DNA from: a virus
Strand: one strand, 5' to 3'
IMG/VR virus record: IMGVR_UViG_3300028392_000030
Location: 1 to 64,000 of that record
DNA: 64,000 nt
The notes under the pieces were generated by a model, which had not been told where the DNA came from, made no database searches, and worked only from the letters and a program-made list of their open reading frames with translations. Position numbers and translations under genes: made by a program. Positions 63,541 through 64,000 of the stretch are shown in pieces (the first letter of the stretch is position 1; each line of letters begins with the position of its first letter).

Positions 63541-64000
63541 ATGAACTTGAGAATTTTGTTTGCAACTGTATTGTTTTGTGTTTCTCTCAATGCTTTGGCC
63601 GCAGAATATCGTGCCATGCTGCCGTGGCCAGTTGGCTCACTGTCTGATACCGTGCTGAGAAAAATTGCCGAAACATTCAAGAACAACACTGGCGATACCA
63701 TTGTGGTAGAAAACGTACCAGGTGCCAGTGGATTGATCGGAACCGAACGCTGGAAAAGCAGCAGAGATATAGAAATATATCTAACTACAACCTCGTCACT
63801 GGTTGCAGACCCGGTGATACGACCTGAACAATTGACTTACACCGACGATGATTTTGACCTAGTGCTAAACATCTTCACTGGAACAGGAGTATGGGTAACT
63901 AGGCCCGATACCAATATCAAACGTCCAGCAGACTTGATAACTCGCATGCCAGATCTAGTCGGCGGCTACAGTCCATACTGGGATTTAAATACGCAGGCCA
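63541..64000 (+). CDS. TctC/Bug-family solute-binding protein, 3' end outside window
   Basis: 153 residues visible; AAAAGGAAA before ATG. Signal peptide MNLRILFATVLFCVSLNALA. The mature start EYRAMLPWPVGSLSDTVLRKIAE and the motif VVENVPGASGLIGTERWKSS are typical of tripartite tricarboxylate transporter (Bug) receptors: P-x-x-G-x-x-D and N-x-P-G-A-x-G. These periplasmic proteins bind carboxylates and are hugely expanded in betaproteobacteria. A phage copy is unusual and likely host-derived. Confidence 0.85.
   Translation, partial: MNLRILFATVLFCVSLNALAAEYRAMLPWPVGSLSDTVLRKIAETFKNNTGDTIVVENVPGASGLIGTERWKSSRDIEIYLTTTSSLVADPVIRPEQLTYTDDDFDLVLNIFTGTGVWVTRPDTNIKRPADLITRMPDLVGGYSPYWDLNTQA

Overview
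The window is 64 kb of a large T4-like (myovirus-type) bacteriophage genome, or a provirus/contig of one. Evidence is the densely packed, mostly plus-strand gene order with ATGA/TAATG overlaps, a gp43-type family B DNA polymerase, a gp45-type sliding clamp, a T4 Rnh-like 5'-3' nuclease, a DsbA-like protein, T4-style late-promoter boxes (TATAAATA and relatives), 14 tRNA genes and a tmRNA gene. The host looks like a Gram-negative proteobacterium, most plausibly a betaproteobacterium. The phage carries a TctC/Bug-type solute-binding protein, a lipoprotein with a poly-Gly run after the lipobox and an outer-membrane-type last residue, and a circularly permuted tmRNA. The host call is inference.

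Layout. 1-12.4 kb: a run of overlapping genes for what look like internal head proteins. Several begin with a short leader, M(K/R)xxEF, like the T4 capsid targeting sequence, and are built from modules separated by a recurring QGVAEG-type linker. The run includes a GH19 muralytic enzyme, a Dps-like ferritin, ParB-like domains and a deaminase fusion. 12.4-25.8 kb: replication and modification genes (radical SAM protein, DsbA-like, DNA polymerase, sliding clamp, TGT/DpdA-like transglycosylase, N-twitch radical SAM protein). 25.8-45.7 kb: a large glycan and nucleotide-sugar region (glycosyltransferases, epimerases, sugar dehydrogenase, sugar C-methyltransferase, aminotransferase-like protein, many SGNH-hydrolase-like paralogues). 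Interleaved with it are FolE, QueD and QueE of the 7-deazaguanine pathway, a ferredoxin, NAD synthetase and a large outer-membrane lipoprotein. 45.7-53.7 kb: nuclease, small conserved phage genes, cold-shock protein, HNH endonuclease, permuted tmRNA, outer-membrane protein, phosphoesterase. 53.2-59.6 kb: the tRNA cluster, holding about 400 bases of structured non-coding RNA and a short minus-strand island. 59.6-64 kb: methyltransferase, FeoA-like protein, a tandem promoter/operator array driving three paralogous Fe(II)-oxygenase-like genes, and the start of the TctC-like gene.

How the parts work together (inference from families). FolE, QueD and QueE make 7-carboxy-7-deazaguanine from GTP; the DpdA-like enzyme would insert a 7-deazaguanine into phage DNA; ferredoxin could feed electrons to the radical SAM enzymes. 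The sugar genes, glycosyltransferases and eight SGNH proteins could build and acylate a glycan on the virion or on the infected cell. Host sigma70-type promoters (TTGACN, nearly always a 17-bp spacer, TATAAT-like) head many operons, and T4-type late boxes sit in front of others. No major capsid, tail, terminase or portal gene lies in the window, so it is only part of the genome.
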